Assembly (NCBI GenBank): GCA_963781805.1
Contig: CAWAHF010000004.1
Span: 248,001-312,000, forward strand
Length of the DNA: 64,000 nucleotides
Source: JAFGPL01 sp963781805
GTDB lineage: Bacteria; Bacteroidota; Bacteroidia; Bacteroidales; UBA10428
Direction: 5' to 3'
Part shown: positions 53,062 to 63,081 of the stretch, piece by piece
Numbering within the stretch: the stretch's first letter is position 1
Layout of the letters: each line of letters starts with the position of its first letter
The notes under the pieces: model-generated
What the model saw: the letters and a program-made list of their open reading frames with translations, nothing else
Told to the model about the DNA's origin: nothing
Database searches by the model: none
Program-made: the position numbers and the translations under genes

Positions 53062-54054
53062 ATGATTAAACATTTAGAATACTTAATCAGTGCAAAAATG
53101 AGCAGGTATATGCTATTTCTAGCAATTATATCTCTCTATGCATGTAGCAAAGAAAATGAGAAAGAGGGTGTTACAGATCACCCAGAATTAATAGGCACCA
53201 CAGTAGTAGTTCCGGAAGGTTCTTTTATCAGGGGAAGTGAGGCCGGATTAAGCATTGAAAATCCGGTTGATACTATTACCATAGATCATGCCTTTTTAAT
53301 GGGTGCAACTGAAGTAACCAACCTGGAATATTGTGAATTTTTAAATGCAAATAATGTATCTGCCACTGGCCTTATGGGAACAGCAGATTTTGGAGAAAGA
53401 CAACTATTAAGCGCCAGTGATACTATACGTGATGGGCGTTTTAACCAGGGTGTGATTCATAATGGCACCTCTTGGCAGCCTGTGGAAGGTTTTGAATATT
53501 ACCCGGCTATTTATATTAACTGGTATGGCGCATATGAATTTTGTAAATGGAAAGGAGGCCGATTGCCTACCGAAGCCGAATGGGAATATGCTGCAGGTGG
53601 AGCTGTTCTTAATCCACTTCGGTACACGCTCTCAGATGATTTTAAAGATTTGAATAAATATGCCTGGAATAATGAAAACAGTGGTGGGCAGTCAAAACCA
53701 GTTGGTAATAAGATTCCAAATACTTTGGGATTATATGATATGTTAGGTAACGTAAATGAGTGGTGTAACGATTGGTTTGGTAAAAATTATTATCAAACTT
53801 GCAGAGATTCAGGCTGGTTTGTTAACCCAGTTGGACCGGATTCTGCTTCTGTAGTATATAATAAAAACAAACAATCGCCTGATTATTACCCATATATTAA
53901 AGGGGCAAGAAAAGTATTTAGGGGAGGCTCCTATGTGGAGCCCCAAACCTCAGGGACAGGAGGTACTCATCGTATATCATACCGAGGTCATATGTTGCCG
54001 GATATCGTCTGGAATTCATATGGATTTCGTTTGGCTAGGGATGTAAAACAATAA
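53062..54054 (+). CDS. SUMF1/EgtB/PvdO-family lipoprotein
   Basis: 330 residues. An alternative ATG at 53098 would give the tighter signal MSRYMLFLAIISLYACSK, with a lipobox at LYAC. It has the formylglycine-generating-enzyme-like fold: GSFIRGSEAG, FLMGATEVTNLEYCEFLN, WKGGRLPTEAEWEYAAGG, GNVNEWCNDWFG, VFRGGSYVEPQ and YGFRLARD. It resembles GldK-like and surface SUMF proteins rather than true sulfatase-activating enzymes. Its role in a pectin locus is unclear; it may bind glycan or assist the SusCD complex. Confidence 0.88.
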   Translation: MIKHLEYLISAKMSRYMLFLAIISLYACSKENEKEGVTDHPELIGTTVVVPEGSFIRGSEAGLSIENPVDTITIDHAFLMGATEVTNLEYCEFLNANNVSATGLMGTADFGERQLLSASDTIRDGRFNQGVIHNGTSWQPVEGFEYYPAIYINWYGAYEFCKWKGGRLPTEAEWEYAAGGAVLNPLRYTLSDDFKDLNKYAWNNENSGGQSKPVGNKIPNTLGLYDMLGNVNEWCNDWFGKNYYQTCRDSGWFVNPVGPDSASVVYNKNKQSPDYYPYIKGARKVFRGGSYVEPQTSGTGGTHRISYRGHMLPDIVWNSYGFRLARDVKQ

Positions 54055-54084
54055 AATATTTTAACTGACATAAAAACAAATATC

Positions 54085-57000
54085 ATGAAAGCAAACTTGA
54101 CAAAGAAAATTGGAGCAACATTTATTGGAATGCTCTTGATCTTTAGTTTCAGCTTATTTTGTGAAGCACAAAATACTGAAAAACTCATTATATATGAGAA
54201 CTTTGGTGGGGCTGATGCCGGCACTTCTGAACTTGGCATTCAACCTGTCAAGTGGCCAGCAGTGCATTCTGATTCCGGAGAATATGCAGGATGGAATACG
54301 ACCTTACAAAAACTGGATGGTAAAAATGAAACAGTACCAGTTCCTCAATTCTATGCTAATAAAACTTTTCATATAGACAGTGTTTCGAAATACAGAGATG
54401 GTGGATTACCAGGTGGAATTACAGTTGACTTTGCTAAGAGATGGACCAAAACCACTCCCTTTCTTAACGGTTATGTAACACCTGGTGAAAGTGCAACTAG
54501 TTTAGGATTTAAATTTTGGGGAGCTACGGTAATGCCCGAGTTATTGTCTTGGATCTCCTATGCACCATATACCCCTGATTATTTAAAAAATCAGACAGAT
54601 GAACAGGGGTATATCTATTTTGGTAAAGACATTCCAGATGCCGATCGTCCAGTATTAACTTTACCTAGCTCAGACTTTGATTATTTGAAAGATATTTCTA
54701 AGCTGGAAATTTTGTTTTCTGGTTCGCGTTTAGGGAAAAATAATACAATTTCTATTCGAATAGAGGAAGTAAATGCTTCGGGTATTACAATAGGTTCCTC
54801 CACACAAACCTATTCAGCAACAATTTCTCCACGATTTATCACAGTTCCTGTCAATAAAGACTACTGTAGAATATATATCCAAGGCTGGGGAGATGCAAAC
54901 AATTCCAGTGCTTGCGATTATGCTTTAAACAGTACCAATAGTGAGGCGGATCTCTCTTATTCTTATAACTACAATGCTATTGCAGGTACAAAACCAGATC
55001 TAACTACAACAAATGGATTAACAGGAAATCCAGGTATTTTAATACATATGATAAAAATGTACGCCATGATGAGTGGTTCAGGTTATACCATTACAACAGC
55101 AAATGTTACAGGTAATACCACTAATATTGCATACGGAACAAGCGTTTCGTTAACTGCAGATGCAACCAAAGACGGCAAGAAGTTTATGGGTTGGAATATA
55201 GAAGGAAAGGAAGATTTGTCTGAGGTAGTAAATCCACTAAATATAAAAATTACAAAGGATATTACCATTATGCCTGTTTATGCAGGTGATGTTGTTGAGC
55301 TTCCGGTAGTAAACGAGAATTTTACAGACTGGACACAAAGAGGAGTTACACTTCCAAATAGCAACAATATATTAGATTATAGTCAGGGATCTCCTTTGGG
55401 AACCGTATGGACTGGTACTGTAAAAGTTCCATTTAGATACGGTTTTACCTCAAGAGGAAAAGATTCTGTTGAAATAGCATTAAAGGCATGCAATGTAATT
55501 CCACAATTTGGACCACGGGTTTATAATTTGCCCGGAGCAGAAGATAAAGCAGGATATGTTGCGTTTATGGGGCCAAACACCGATAAAGGTTATGTTACCG
55601 TTGAGGCAATAGATAGTGTAACAAAAGCAGTAATTTCTGTTTCATCTTATGACCTGCCTAATCCTGATAGAGCATGTGCATTTGAAGTAAACGATTCTCT
55701 TCAGCGCAATAAGATGTTACAAACTTTATACGCCGAGGATGTAACGCTTACAAATAATCCGGTTGATTCGTTTCAATTGCAAATAGGACCAGGCAATCAG
55801 GCAAGAATCGAATATCTCACTCCTGAAGCTCCAAATGCAGATATATATACAGGTATGTCAGCTGCAGCCGTTGCCATGCATAATCTGCAAATATACGCTA
55901 AGGTTACGGTACCTGATTTAAATTATTATAAATTAACTCTCTTTGCTGGTGACAATGGTGAAATAGTAGGAACCACTCCATTAGCTGGAAACTCAAGCAA
56001 TCATTATCTTGCAGGTACGAAAGTTAATATTTCTGCTTTACCTGATATAGGTTATGGCTTCAAGGGTTGGTTTGATATCACTAATAATTTGCTTAGTAAG
56101 GAAATCCCTTACCAGATTACAATGGATGCAGCAAAAACAATAATTGCTAAATTCGAGCAAACGCCCTCTTATATTAATTTTATTCCTAACAATAAAGGTA
56201 CAGTAACAACAGACATAGAACCTGTAGCTGTTGTCGGAAATGTAAAAGAATTTGTGGCGGGTGTTCCCCTTACTATAACTGCTGACCCTGTGTTTGGTTT
56301 TGAGTTTGCAAAATTTATTGTTGATGGAAGCAATGTAACCGATAATCCTTTAACAATATCAAATATTGAAATGGTAAGTATGGATACTATCGATTTGGAA
56401 GTAGTCTACGATTCAATAATAGCAAAAACAAAAGTAGGAGTTTTAATAGACACCAGCTATGGTTCCCTAACTTTTGATCCGGAACCTTATGAAGCAACAA
56501 CTATAGTAGGTGATACACTATTTGCTGAATATCCGCAAGGAAGTACTATTACGGTTAAAGCTTCACCAAAGTACAGTTATAGTTTTTCAGCTTGGCAGGC
56601 AGGATTAGATGTTGCCACAGAGAATTTAAGTGACAATCCGATAAGTGTTACACTTGATGTTGACAGAGTTATTGCTCCTGTATGGGGTGATCTTCCAAGG
56701 TACTTATTAATAGTAAATCAGGGAGCACATGGTACCATTACTATAACTGATGAACATAAGGACGGTGAACAAGAACTACTGGGTTTATGGCCAAAAGACT
56801 ATTCAGTGAAAATTACGGCACAAGGAGAATTAAGCTATTATTTAACCACAATAGGCCCAGGTGTTAATGCTAATTTCATTACCGATACTGAGGTAGAGGT
56901 AAAAATGACAACTGATACGGTAACCCTACTGCCAGAATTTGCTGAAAGAGCCCCGGGAGTTATCCTTGCTGTGAAAGAGAACTTTCAGGATCCCGCAAAG

Positions 57001-58110
57001 TGGCCCGAAAATGAAGGTACTGTAAGTAATGTTCCTGGTGCTATTGAATTTCTGGAATTGCCAGCCAACTGGGATCCTACCACTTATAACAACGACCTCG
57101 AAGGATTATTAGAGATTTTGACAGAATACAGAGTTTGGGGATCTGCCTCAAATGATAACAGCGATGGACCAAACGGTACAAAAAATCCTTATACAACACT
57201 TAATTTGGTATATCAGACAAAACCATATTCTACTAAACTACAGATAGGTACCACTAACGATTCTGTTGAGGTAACCCTTTCAAACTTTGCCCCATGTAAC
57301 AATTGTTTAATTGGTAAAGCGGTTAAAGTTGGTTGGACCGACAATAGATATCTTGGACATGTAACGCCTGGAATGATTGCACTTAGAACTCCTGCTGTTG
57401 AAGATAGAAACAGTGCAGAATTACCGGCATTTGTTGAGGGTGATTCTGTGGGTACAATGGTAATAAGCGGATTGGTATATGTTGAAAAAGTTGAAGTAGG
57501 TTTTGTGACTGCATCGTCTCAGTTTTGTCCCGGTGTTTTTTATACCATCGAAGATGGCTTAGAAATAGTTAATGAAGACGGATATTTCCAGGATGTTTAT
57601 GGTGACTTATGGTCTATAGGCCAGGTTGAACGTCCTGATTACCGACCCTATGATAATAAGTATGGATGGGGTTCTGCACAGGAAGGAATGATTATGGATA
57701 AAAACATGTATATAGCAGAAGAAGGTGTGCCTGAAACAAAGGTTATATTAACCGCAGGTTATAGAGAGGGTGCTGGAACATATACTTATAGCAATATCTA
57801 TATTCATGACTTAAAAATTTGGGGATCAGCCTCTCCATCAACAGGTATGAGAGACTTAATTGCTAAAAGAAATTTAGATCAAAGTAAATTTTATATGTTG
57901 GGTAGTACAAATTACCTGAAAATAGATATTAACGAGCCAATTAAAGCGCTAGTAATTTACGATATGAGAGGTGTGGCAATTAAAGTAATCAGAGATTTGA
58001 ATACCAATATTATTGATATCGGTGAATTGAACTACGGTATATACGGCGCTCAAGCGTATGGAAGAAGCGGAGAAATGTACCAAGGTATCTTTGGTAAAGT
58101 AAGTTATTAA
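54085..58110 (+). CDS. Large multi-domain surface protein, candidate glycan-binding protein, with C-terminal sorting-like domain
   Basis: 1341 residues with a signal peptide (MKANLTKKIGATFIGMLLIF). An N-terminal lectin-like region (about 30-310) is followed by four or five divergent InlB-type B-repeats (for example VSLTADATKDGKKFMGWNIE, VNISALPDIGYGFKGWFDI, ITVKASPKYSYSFSAWQAG). A second lectin-like region (about 960-1255) repeats the pattern of the first. The last 80 residues (YLKIDINEPIKALVIYDMRG ... ELNYGIYGAQAYG) look like a divergent T9SS sorting domain. Its position after SusD is that of surface glycan-binding proteins. Confidence 0.75.
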   Translation: MKANLTKKIGATFIGMLLIFSFSLFCEAQNTEKLIIYENFGGADAGTSELGIQPVKWPAVHSDSGEYAGWNTTLQKLDGKNETVPVPQFYANKTFHIDSVSKYRDGGLPGGITVDFAKRWTKTTPFLNGYVTPGESATSLGFKFWGATVMPELLSWISYAPYTPDYLKNQTDEQGYIYFGKDIPDADRPVLTLPSSDFDYLKDISKLEILFSGSRLGKNNTISIRIEEVNASGITIGSSTQTYSATISPRFITVPVNKDYCRIYIQGWGDANNSSACDYALNSTNSEADLSYSYNYNAIAGTKPDLTTTNGLTGNPGILIHMIKMYAMMSGSGYTITTANVTGNTTNIAYGTSVSLTADATKDGKKFMGWNIEGKEDLSEVVNPLNIKITKDITIMPVYAGDVVELPVVNENFTDWTQRGVTLPNSNNILDYSQGSPLGTVWTGTVKVPFRYGFTSRGKDSVEIALKACNVIPQFGPRVYNLPGAEDKAGYVAFMGPNTDKGYVTVEAIDSVTKAVISVSSYDLPNPDRACAFEVNDSLQRNKMLQTLYAEDVTLTNNPVDSFQLQIGPGNQARIEYLTPEAPNADIYTGMSAAAVAMHNLQIYAKVTVPDLNYYKLTLFAGDNGEIVGTTPLAGNSSNHYLAGTKVNISALPDIGYGFKGWFDITNNLLSKEIPYQITMDAAKTIIAKFEQTPSYINFIPNNKGTVTTDIEPVAVVGNVKEFVAGVPLTITADPVFGFEFAKFIVDGSNVTDNPLTISNIEMVSMDTIDLEVVYDSIIAKTKVGVLIDTSYGSLTFDPEPYEATTIVGDTLFAEYPQGSTITVKASPKYSYSFSAWQAGLDVATENLSDNPISVTLDVDRVIAPVWGDLPRYLLIVNQGAHGTITITDEHKDGEQELLGLWPKDYSVKITAQGELSYYLTTIGPGVNANFITDTEVEVKMTTDTVTLLPEFAERAPGVILAVKENFQDPAKWPENEGTVSNVPGAIEFLELPANWDPTTYNNDLEGLLEILTEYRVWGSASNDNSDGPNGTKNPYTTLNLVYQTKPYSTKLQIGTTNDSVEVTLSNFAPCNNCLIGKAVKVGWTDNRYLGHVTPGMIALRTPAVEDRNSAELPAFVEGDSVGTMVISGLVYVEKVEVGFVTASSQFCPGVFYTIEDGLEIVNEDGYFQDVYGDLWSIGQVERPDYRPYDNKYGWGSAQEGMIMDKNMYIAEEGVPETKVILTAGYREGAGTYTYSNIYIHDLKIWGSASPSTGMRDLIAKRNLDQSKFYMLGSTNYLKIDINEPIKALVIYDMRGVAIKVIRDLNTNIIDIGELNYGIYGAQAYGRSGEMYQGIFGKVSY

Positions 58111-58121
58111 TAATTAGATGA

Positions 58122-58148
58122 ATACCGGCAGGTCTTGCCTGCCGGTAT
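58122..58148 (+). promoter_or_regulatory. Strong intercistronic hairpin
   Basis: ATACCGGCAGG and CCTGCCGGTAT form a perfect 11-bp stem with a TCTTG loop, 12 bp after the stop at 58110 and 18 bp before the esterase ATG. No T-run follows, so it is probably not a strong terminator; it may stabilise the upstream message or reduce expression downstream. Confidence 0.7.
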
Positions 58149-58165
58149 ATTTGTAAATGTTTATT

Positions 58166-59614
58166 ATGAAATATTTTCCTTTTTTAGTTGGAGTTTTTTT
58201 TACCAGTTCATCAATTGGTCAGACTAAAGTATTTGATGTAATAGTAGCAAATGATGGAAGTGGAAATTATACCTACTTGTCGTCTGCCATTGAACGACTA
58301 GGTGTTAGAAAAAGGACTATTTTTATTAAGAACGGGATTTATAATGAAAAGATAGCTATTGATGCAACTAAAACTAATGTTAGATTAATCGGCGAAAGTA
58401 TGGATGGCGTAATTTTCACTTATAATGATTATGCAGGAAAGTCTACTTCATCAAGTACTACCGCTGATTCCTACACCTTTAAAATCGAAGCAGATGGTTT
58501 TTATGCAGAGAACATTACATTCCAAAACACAGCAACACAGGCTCAGGCAGTTGCTGTATATTCAAAGGCCGATTCAGTGACTTTCAAAAATTGTAAATTT
58601 CTTGGATATCAGGATACCCATTTTGCAGATAATGGACGCCAGTTATTCTTGAATTGTGAAATAAAGGGAGATGTGGATTTCATATTTGGTAGTGCTGCGG
58701 CTGTTTTTGAAAATTGTATCATTGTATCAACCAATAGAAAAGGAGGTTATGTCACTGCTCCTTCAGAAGCAGTAATTACAAGCGCAAAACCTGGTGGAGG
58801 TAGTTTAAAGCATGGATTTTTATTTAGAAATTGTGAACTTAAAGCTGAAGAAGGTCTTGCTGATAATTCAGTATTTCTTGGCAGACCTTGGGGAGATAAT
58901 TCTTCTAGTGTATTTCTAAACTGTGAAATGGATAGTCATATAAAACCATCTGGTTGGTCGGTATGGACCACTGATCCGCTAAGTGATGACTTTAATAATC
59001 ATGAATCATCATTTTTTGCAGAGTACAACAGTAAAAGCCTGAATGGGAATGCCCTTGATATTTCCCAAAGGGTTAGTTGGAGTCATCAATTAGAATCTTC
59101 GGATACTACGTATTACGCTTTAGGGTACTATTTTAAAGGATGGAATCCGCTTGTTAAAACAAATACATTGCCAGCTCCGGAAAATGTTAGAATAATATCT
59201 GATTCATTAAAATGGGATTCAGTAAATCAGGCATTGGGATATGCAGTCTTTTGCAATGACAGCATTCTTGGTTTTACATTCCAAACCAGTTACTCATTAG
59301 AGAATTCATTTAATGGAGCTTATAAGGTTAAAACAATAAATCCTTATGGTGCAATAGGGGAAGAGTCCAGTTTGGCAACTTTAATTCATAAGAGTCATTC
59401 AAAATTGTTTGAGAATAGTATCTTTTTAACTAAGATGGAACTGGTAGTTCCACAGAATGATAAAGTTTTTTTGTATGATATTTCTGGCAAAATTGTATTA
59501 ACTTCAATAAAGAAGAATGAAATTGATATTAGTGGTTTAAACACGGGTATATATATTGTTAAAGTACAAAATGGGCAAAATGAAATTTTAACAAAAAAGA
59601 TATTGATTCAATAG
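58166..59614 (+). CDS. Pectin methylesterase (CE8) with T9SS sorting domain
   Basis: 482 residues from ATG 58166; an ATG at 58157 is three codons earlier. Signal peptide MKYFPFLVGVFFTSSSIG. The beta-helix has all the CE8 signatures: AQAVAVY (Q127), GYQDT (Q149, D150), GDVDFIFG (catalytic D171) and LGRPWGD. A fibronectin-like linker follows (PAPENVRIISDSLKW...), then a C-terminal sorting domain (LVVPQNDKVFLYDISGKIV ... GIYIVKVQNGQ). It removes methyl groups from homogalacturonan before the lyases act. Confidence 0.92.
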   Translation: MKYFPFLVGVFFTSSSIGQTKVFDVIVANDGSGNYTYLSSAIERLGVRKRTIFIKNGIYNEKIAIDATKTNVRLIGESMDGVIFTYNDYAGKSTSSSTTADSYTFKIEADGFYAENITFQNTATQAQAVAVYSKADSVTFKNCKFLGYQDTHFADNGRQLFLNCEIKGDVDFIFGSAAAVFENCIIVSTNRKGGYVTAPSEAVITSAKPGGGSLKHGFLFRNCELKAEEGLADNSVFLGRPWGDNSSSVFLNCEMDSHIKPSGWSVWTTDPLSDDFNNHESSFFAEYNSKSLNGNALDISQRVSWSHQLESSDTTYYALGYYFKGWNPLVKTNTLPAPENVRIISDSLKWDSVNQALGYAVFCNDSILGFTFQTSYSLENSFNGAYKVKTINPYGAIGEESSLATLIHKSHSKLFENSIFLTKMELVVPQNDKVFLYDISGKIVLTSIKKNEIDISGLNTGIYIVKVQNGQNEILTKKILIQ

Positions 59615-59669
59615 GAATGCTTTATGGAATATTGCACAAGGATATTAGATTTTGATAAATCAATTGGTA

Positions 59670-61376
59670 ATGAATAAAAAATATATTTTAACTTTTGTAA
59701 TACTGCTGGGAGTTTTTGTAGTAAAATCACAGGATACCATACCAGCTTTCCCTGGTGCAGAAGGATTTGGGAAATATGTTTCGGGGGGGCGCGGTGGACG
59801 AGTCGTTTTTGTTACACATTTAAAAGATAATCAGGATAAATTTGGGGCCGGTTATATAGGATCTTTAAGAGCTGCACTGGAAACTTCCGGGTCTGATCCT
59901 ATTACCATCGTTTTTCAATGTGGGGGAGTTATTAGTCCACAAGGTGCCATAAACTGTAGCAGAAGTAATATTACTATTGCAGGACAAACAGCCTTAGGTG
60001 ATGGAATCTGCGTTAAAGGTTACGGGGTATATTTCAGTGGCAACAATATTATAGTTCGTCATATGCGATTTAGAGTTGGGGATGAGATATTGCAAAATGA
60101 TCCGGCTTTGTCTTTTAGCAATGGTAAAAATGCAATCTTTGATCATTGTTCTTTTAGCTGGTCTACTGAGGAAAATGTGAATATTACCGATGTAGACAAT
60201 GTGTCTTTTCAGTGGTGCATAAATAGTGAATCTCTGTATAATTCAACGCACGAAAAAGGTGCAAGAGGATATGCTGCACAATGGGGAGGTGAACATGCTT
60301 CTTATCATCATAATTTATTAGCCCACCATATGAGCCGTATGCCACGACAAAATGGAAATACTTCCAACGATTACCAATTGACCTGGGATTATAGAAACAA
60401 TGTGCATTACAATTGGGGAAATATTAATGCTTTTTATGGTGGAGGTATAGAACAATCTGGTGGATTTTGCCATTCCAACCTTATTAACAACTATTACAAA
60501 CCAGGGCCGGCTACCACAACATCTAAAAGTTTGCAATACTTTTGTTCCCCTTCAGGGGGAAGACCAGCTGTAACAGGTGAGGGCCATGAATATGATTTTG
60601 GTTATGGCTTATGGTATCTTGAAGGTAATGTGATGTATGAAAATGATGATAAAACCAATAACAACTGGTCAGGACTAAATGGCAGTACTTCACATTATGC
60701 AAGTGGTGAATTTGAAGTTGATTCAGTAACTACATCATCTGCTATAGATGCATATAATGAAGTACTAAAATACGCAGGTGCAACAAAACCCAATAGAGAT
60801 GCAATTGATACAAGAATTATAAATGAAGTAAAAAGTGGTACAGCTACCTATGGTGGATCATTTGGGTTAACTAGTGGGATCATTGATAGTCAGACCAATT
60901 TAAAACCTGAAGGAGCAGATGGGAATTGGGATATTTGGGATACGTACACCCAAGTATTGAATACTGAAGCACCATTAGATACTGATGAAGACGGTATACC
61001 TGATGATTGGGAAGATGCCAATGATTTAGATAAAACTAATAATGATGATGGGAAGATAATTACAGAAAGTGGTTTTTCGAATCTTGAAATTTATCTAAAT
61101 GAGCTAGCTGAAAATACTGCCATTACTTATGTTGATTCAAAGAGAATTATTCCAAAAATATTTGTATACCCAAATCCTGTGCAGGAATCTTTTATTATAG
61201 ATTCTGAAATTCAATTCTCACAAGTTGAGATATATGATATTCTTGGGCAAAAAGTTACTTCCTACAAGGGTGATGGTCAAAATATGTATAATAGCTCGAT
61301 ACTGTCAAACGGCATTTATTTCTTAAAGGTGTATTTTCAAAACGGTAGTTGTAAAACATTAAAAATAAGTAAATAA
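59670..61376 (+). CDS. Pectate lyase-like (PL1 type) with T9SS sorting domain, copy 1
   Basis: 568 residues from ATG 59670 (MNKKYILTFVILLGVFVVKS); an ATG 18 bp upstream is less likely. The parallel beta-helix opens IPAFPGAEGFGKYVSGGRGG, with NITIAGQTALGDGICVKGYG, VRHMRFRVGD and IFDHCSFSWSTEENV. The calcium-like DTDEDGIPDDWEDANDLDKT loop and a sorting domain (KIFVYPNPVQESF ... ILSNGIYFLKVYF) follow. It cleaves homogalacturonan by beta-elimination. It is a near twin of the next gene. Confidence 0.9.
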   Translation: MNKKYILTFVILLGVFVVKSQDTIPAFPGAEGFGKYVSGGRGGRVVFVTHLKDNQDKFGAGYIGSLRAALETSGSDPITIVFQCGGVISPQGAINCSRSNITIAGQTALGDGICVKGYGVYFSGNNIIVRHMRFRVGDEILQNDPALSFSNGKNAIFDHCSFSWSTEENVNITDVDNVSFQWCINSESLYNSTHEKGARGYAAQWGGEHASYHHNLLAHHMSRMPRQNGNTSNDYQLTWDYRNNVHYNWGNINAFYGGGIEQSGGFCHSNLINNYYKPGPATTTSKSLQYFCSPSGGRPAVTGEGHEYDFGYGLWYLEGNVMYENDDKTNNNWSGLNGSTSHYASGEFEVDSVTTSSAIDAYNEVLKYAGATKPNRDAIDTRIINEVKSGTATYGGSFGLTSGIIDSQTNLKPEGADGNWDIWDTYTQVLNTEAPLDTDEDGIPDDWEDANDLDKTNNDDGKIITESGFSNLEIYLNELAENTAITYVDSKRIIPKIFVYPNPVQESFIIDSEIQFSQVEIYDILGQKVTSYKGDGQNMYNSSILSNGIYFLKVYFQNGSCKTLKISK

Positions 61377-61383
61377 TAGAGCT

Positions 61384-63078
61384 ATGAGAAGTATTTTAAG
61401 TATATTCTTAATACTATCTATTGGCTTATTATCTGGAGCCCAATCTAATAAAACGCCTGCTTTCCCCGGTGCTGAAGGGTATGGGAAATATGTTACTGGT
61501 GGTCGTGGCGGTCGTGTTGTTTTTGTCACACATTTAAAAGACAATCATGATAAATTCGGGGCTGGTTATAAAGGCTCTTTAAGAGCAGCACTGGAAACTG
61601 CGGGATCAGATCCTATTACAATTGTATTTCAATGTGGTGGGGTAATTAGTCCAATGGGAGCTTATAACTGTAGTAGAAGCAATATTACAATAGCAGGACA
61701 AACCGCTTTGGGAGATGGAATCTGCATTAAAGGGTATGGAATATATTTTAGTGGCAATAACATTATAGTTCGGTATATGCGCTTTAGAGTTGGCGATGCG
61801 ATACTGCAAAATGATCCTGCCCTATCTTTTAGCAATGGTAAAAATGCCATTTTTGATCATTGCTCCTTTAGCTGGTCAACTGAAGAAAATGTAAATATAA
61901 CAGATGTTGATAGTGTTACTCTTCAATGGTGTATAAATAGTGAATCTTTATACCAATCTTCTCATCCTAAGGGAGAACGCGGTTATGCAGCACAATGGGG
62001 TGGTATGCACTCTTCCTATCATCATAATCTTTTGGCTCACCACAACAGCCGAATGCCCAGGCAGAATGGATGTAAAAATGAGGACAGACAAGTTACCTGG
62101 GATTACCGAAATAATGTACATTACAACTGGGGAAAAACAAGCGCTTTTTATGGAGGTGACATTCACCTTACAACTGGTTTTTGTCATTCAAATCTTATCA
62201 ATAACTATTATAAACCTGGTCCGGCAACAACTACTTCACTGAGCAGTCAGTATTTTTGCGCTCCAAGTGGGAGTATAGATACGATAAATTACGAATGGGG
62301 CTTATGGTACCTTGAAGGCAATGTAATGTATAATAATCCTCAAAAAACAAACGATAATTTTTCAGGCTTATCAGGTCCAGAAGAACACAAAGCCCCATCT
62401 ATTTTTGAGGTGGCTCCGGTAAATACCACAACAGCTGAACAAGCTTATATTGATGTTTTGGCAAATGCAGGAGCTACATTACCTAGACGAGATTCCATTG
62501 ATCTTAGAATTATTAACGAGGTGGAAACCCAAACTGCCACTTTTGGTGGAGCCTATGGTATAGCAAAAGGAATTATTGACAGTCATACAAGTACAAAACC
62601 TATTGGAGCTTCGCCAGATTGGGACGCTTGGGGAATTTATTCCACTGTAAGTAAATCTTATGCACCAATAGATAGCGATGAAGACGGGATACCTGATGCA
62701 TGGGAAGATGCCAATGATTTAGATAAAACTAATATTGATGATGGGAAGATGATAACCGAAACAGGTTATAGTAATTTAGAAATCTATTTGAATGATCTGA
62801 CGAAAAAAACCATCGTGAGTTCTTTTAATGTAAAGAAATATAAAGCGGATCAGGTTATTTTATACCCAAATCCGTCAAAAGAACATTTGCATATTTCTTC
62901 ACCAGAAAAAATAGAGCAAATCACTATTTATAATATTTTAGGACAAAAAGAATTAGAAAAGTCAAATATTAATACTAATTCTCAGCTTAATATTAGTCAG
63001 TTAGCTAATGGAATTCATTTTGTTAATCTTAAACTGCAAAACCAAACCATTGCTGTTTATAAAATTATTAAAGAATAA
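61384..63078 (+). CDS. Pectate lyase-like (PL1 type) with T9SS sorting domain, copy 2
   Basis: 564 residues. The same architecture as the preceding gene and closely similar through the beta-helix: TPAFPGAEGYGKYVTGGRGG, NITIAGQTALGDGICIKGYG, VRYMRFRVGD and IFDHCSFSWSTEENV. Differences concentrate in the later loops and in the sorting domain (ILYPNPSKEHLHISS). It begins 8 bp after copy 1, so a tandem duplication is likely. It probably has related but not identical substrate preference. Confidence 0.9.
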   Translation: MRSILSIFLILSIGLLSGAQSNKTPAFPGAEGYGKYVTGGRGGRVVFVTHLKDNHDKFGAGYKGSLRAALETAGSDPITIVFQCGGVISPMGAYNCSRSNITIAGQTALGDGICIKGYGIYFSGNNIIVRYMRFRVGDAILQNDPALSFSNGKNAIFDHCSFSWSTEENVNITDVDSVTLQWCINSESLYQSSHPKGERGYAAQWGGMHSSYHHNLLAHHNSRMPRQNGCKNEDRQVTWDYRNNVHYNWGKTSAFYGGDIHLTTGFCHSNLINNYYKPGPATTTSLSSQYFCAPSGSIDTINYEWGLWYLEGNVMYNNPQKTNDNFSGLSGPEEHKAPSIFEVAPVNTTTAEQAYIDVLANAGATLPRRDSIDLRIINEVETQTATFGGAYGIAKGIIDSHTSTKPIGASPDWDAWGIYSTVSKSYAPIDSDEDGIPDAWEDANDLDKTNIDDGKMITETGYSNLEIYLNDLTKKTIVSSFNVKKYKADQVILYPNPSKEHLHISSPEKIEQITIYNILGQKELEKSNINTNSQLNISQLANGIHFVNLKLQNQTIAVYKIIKE

Positions 63079-63081
63079 ATT

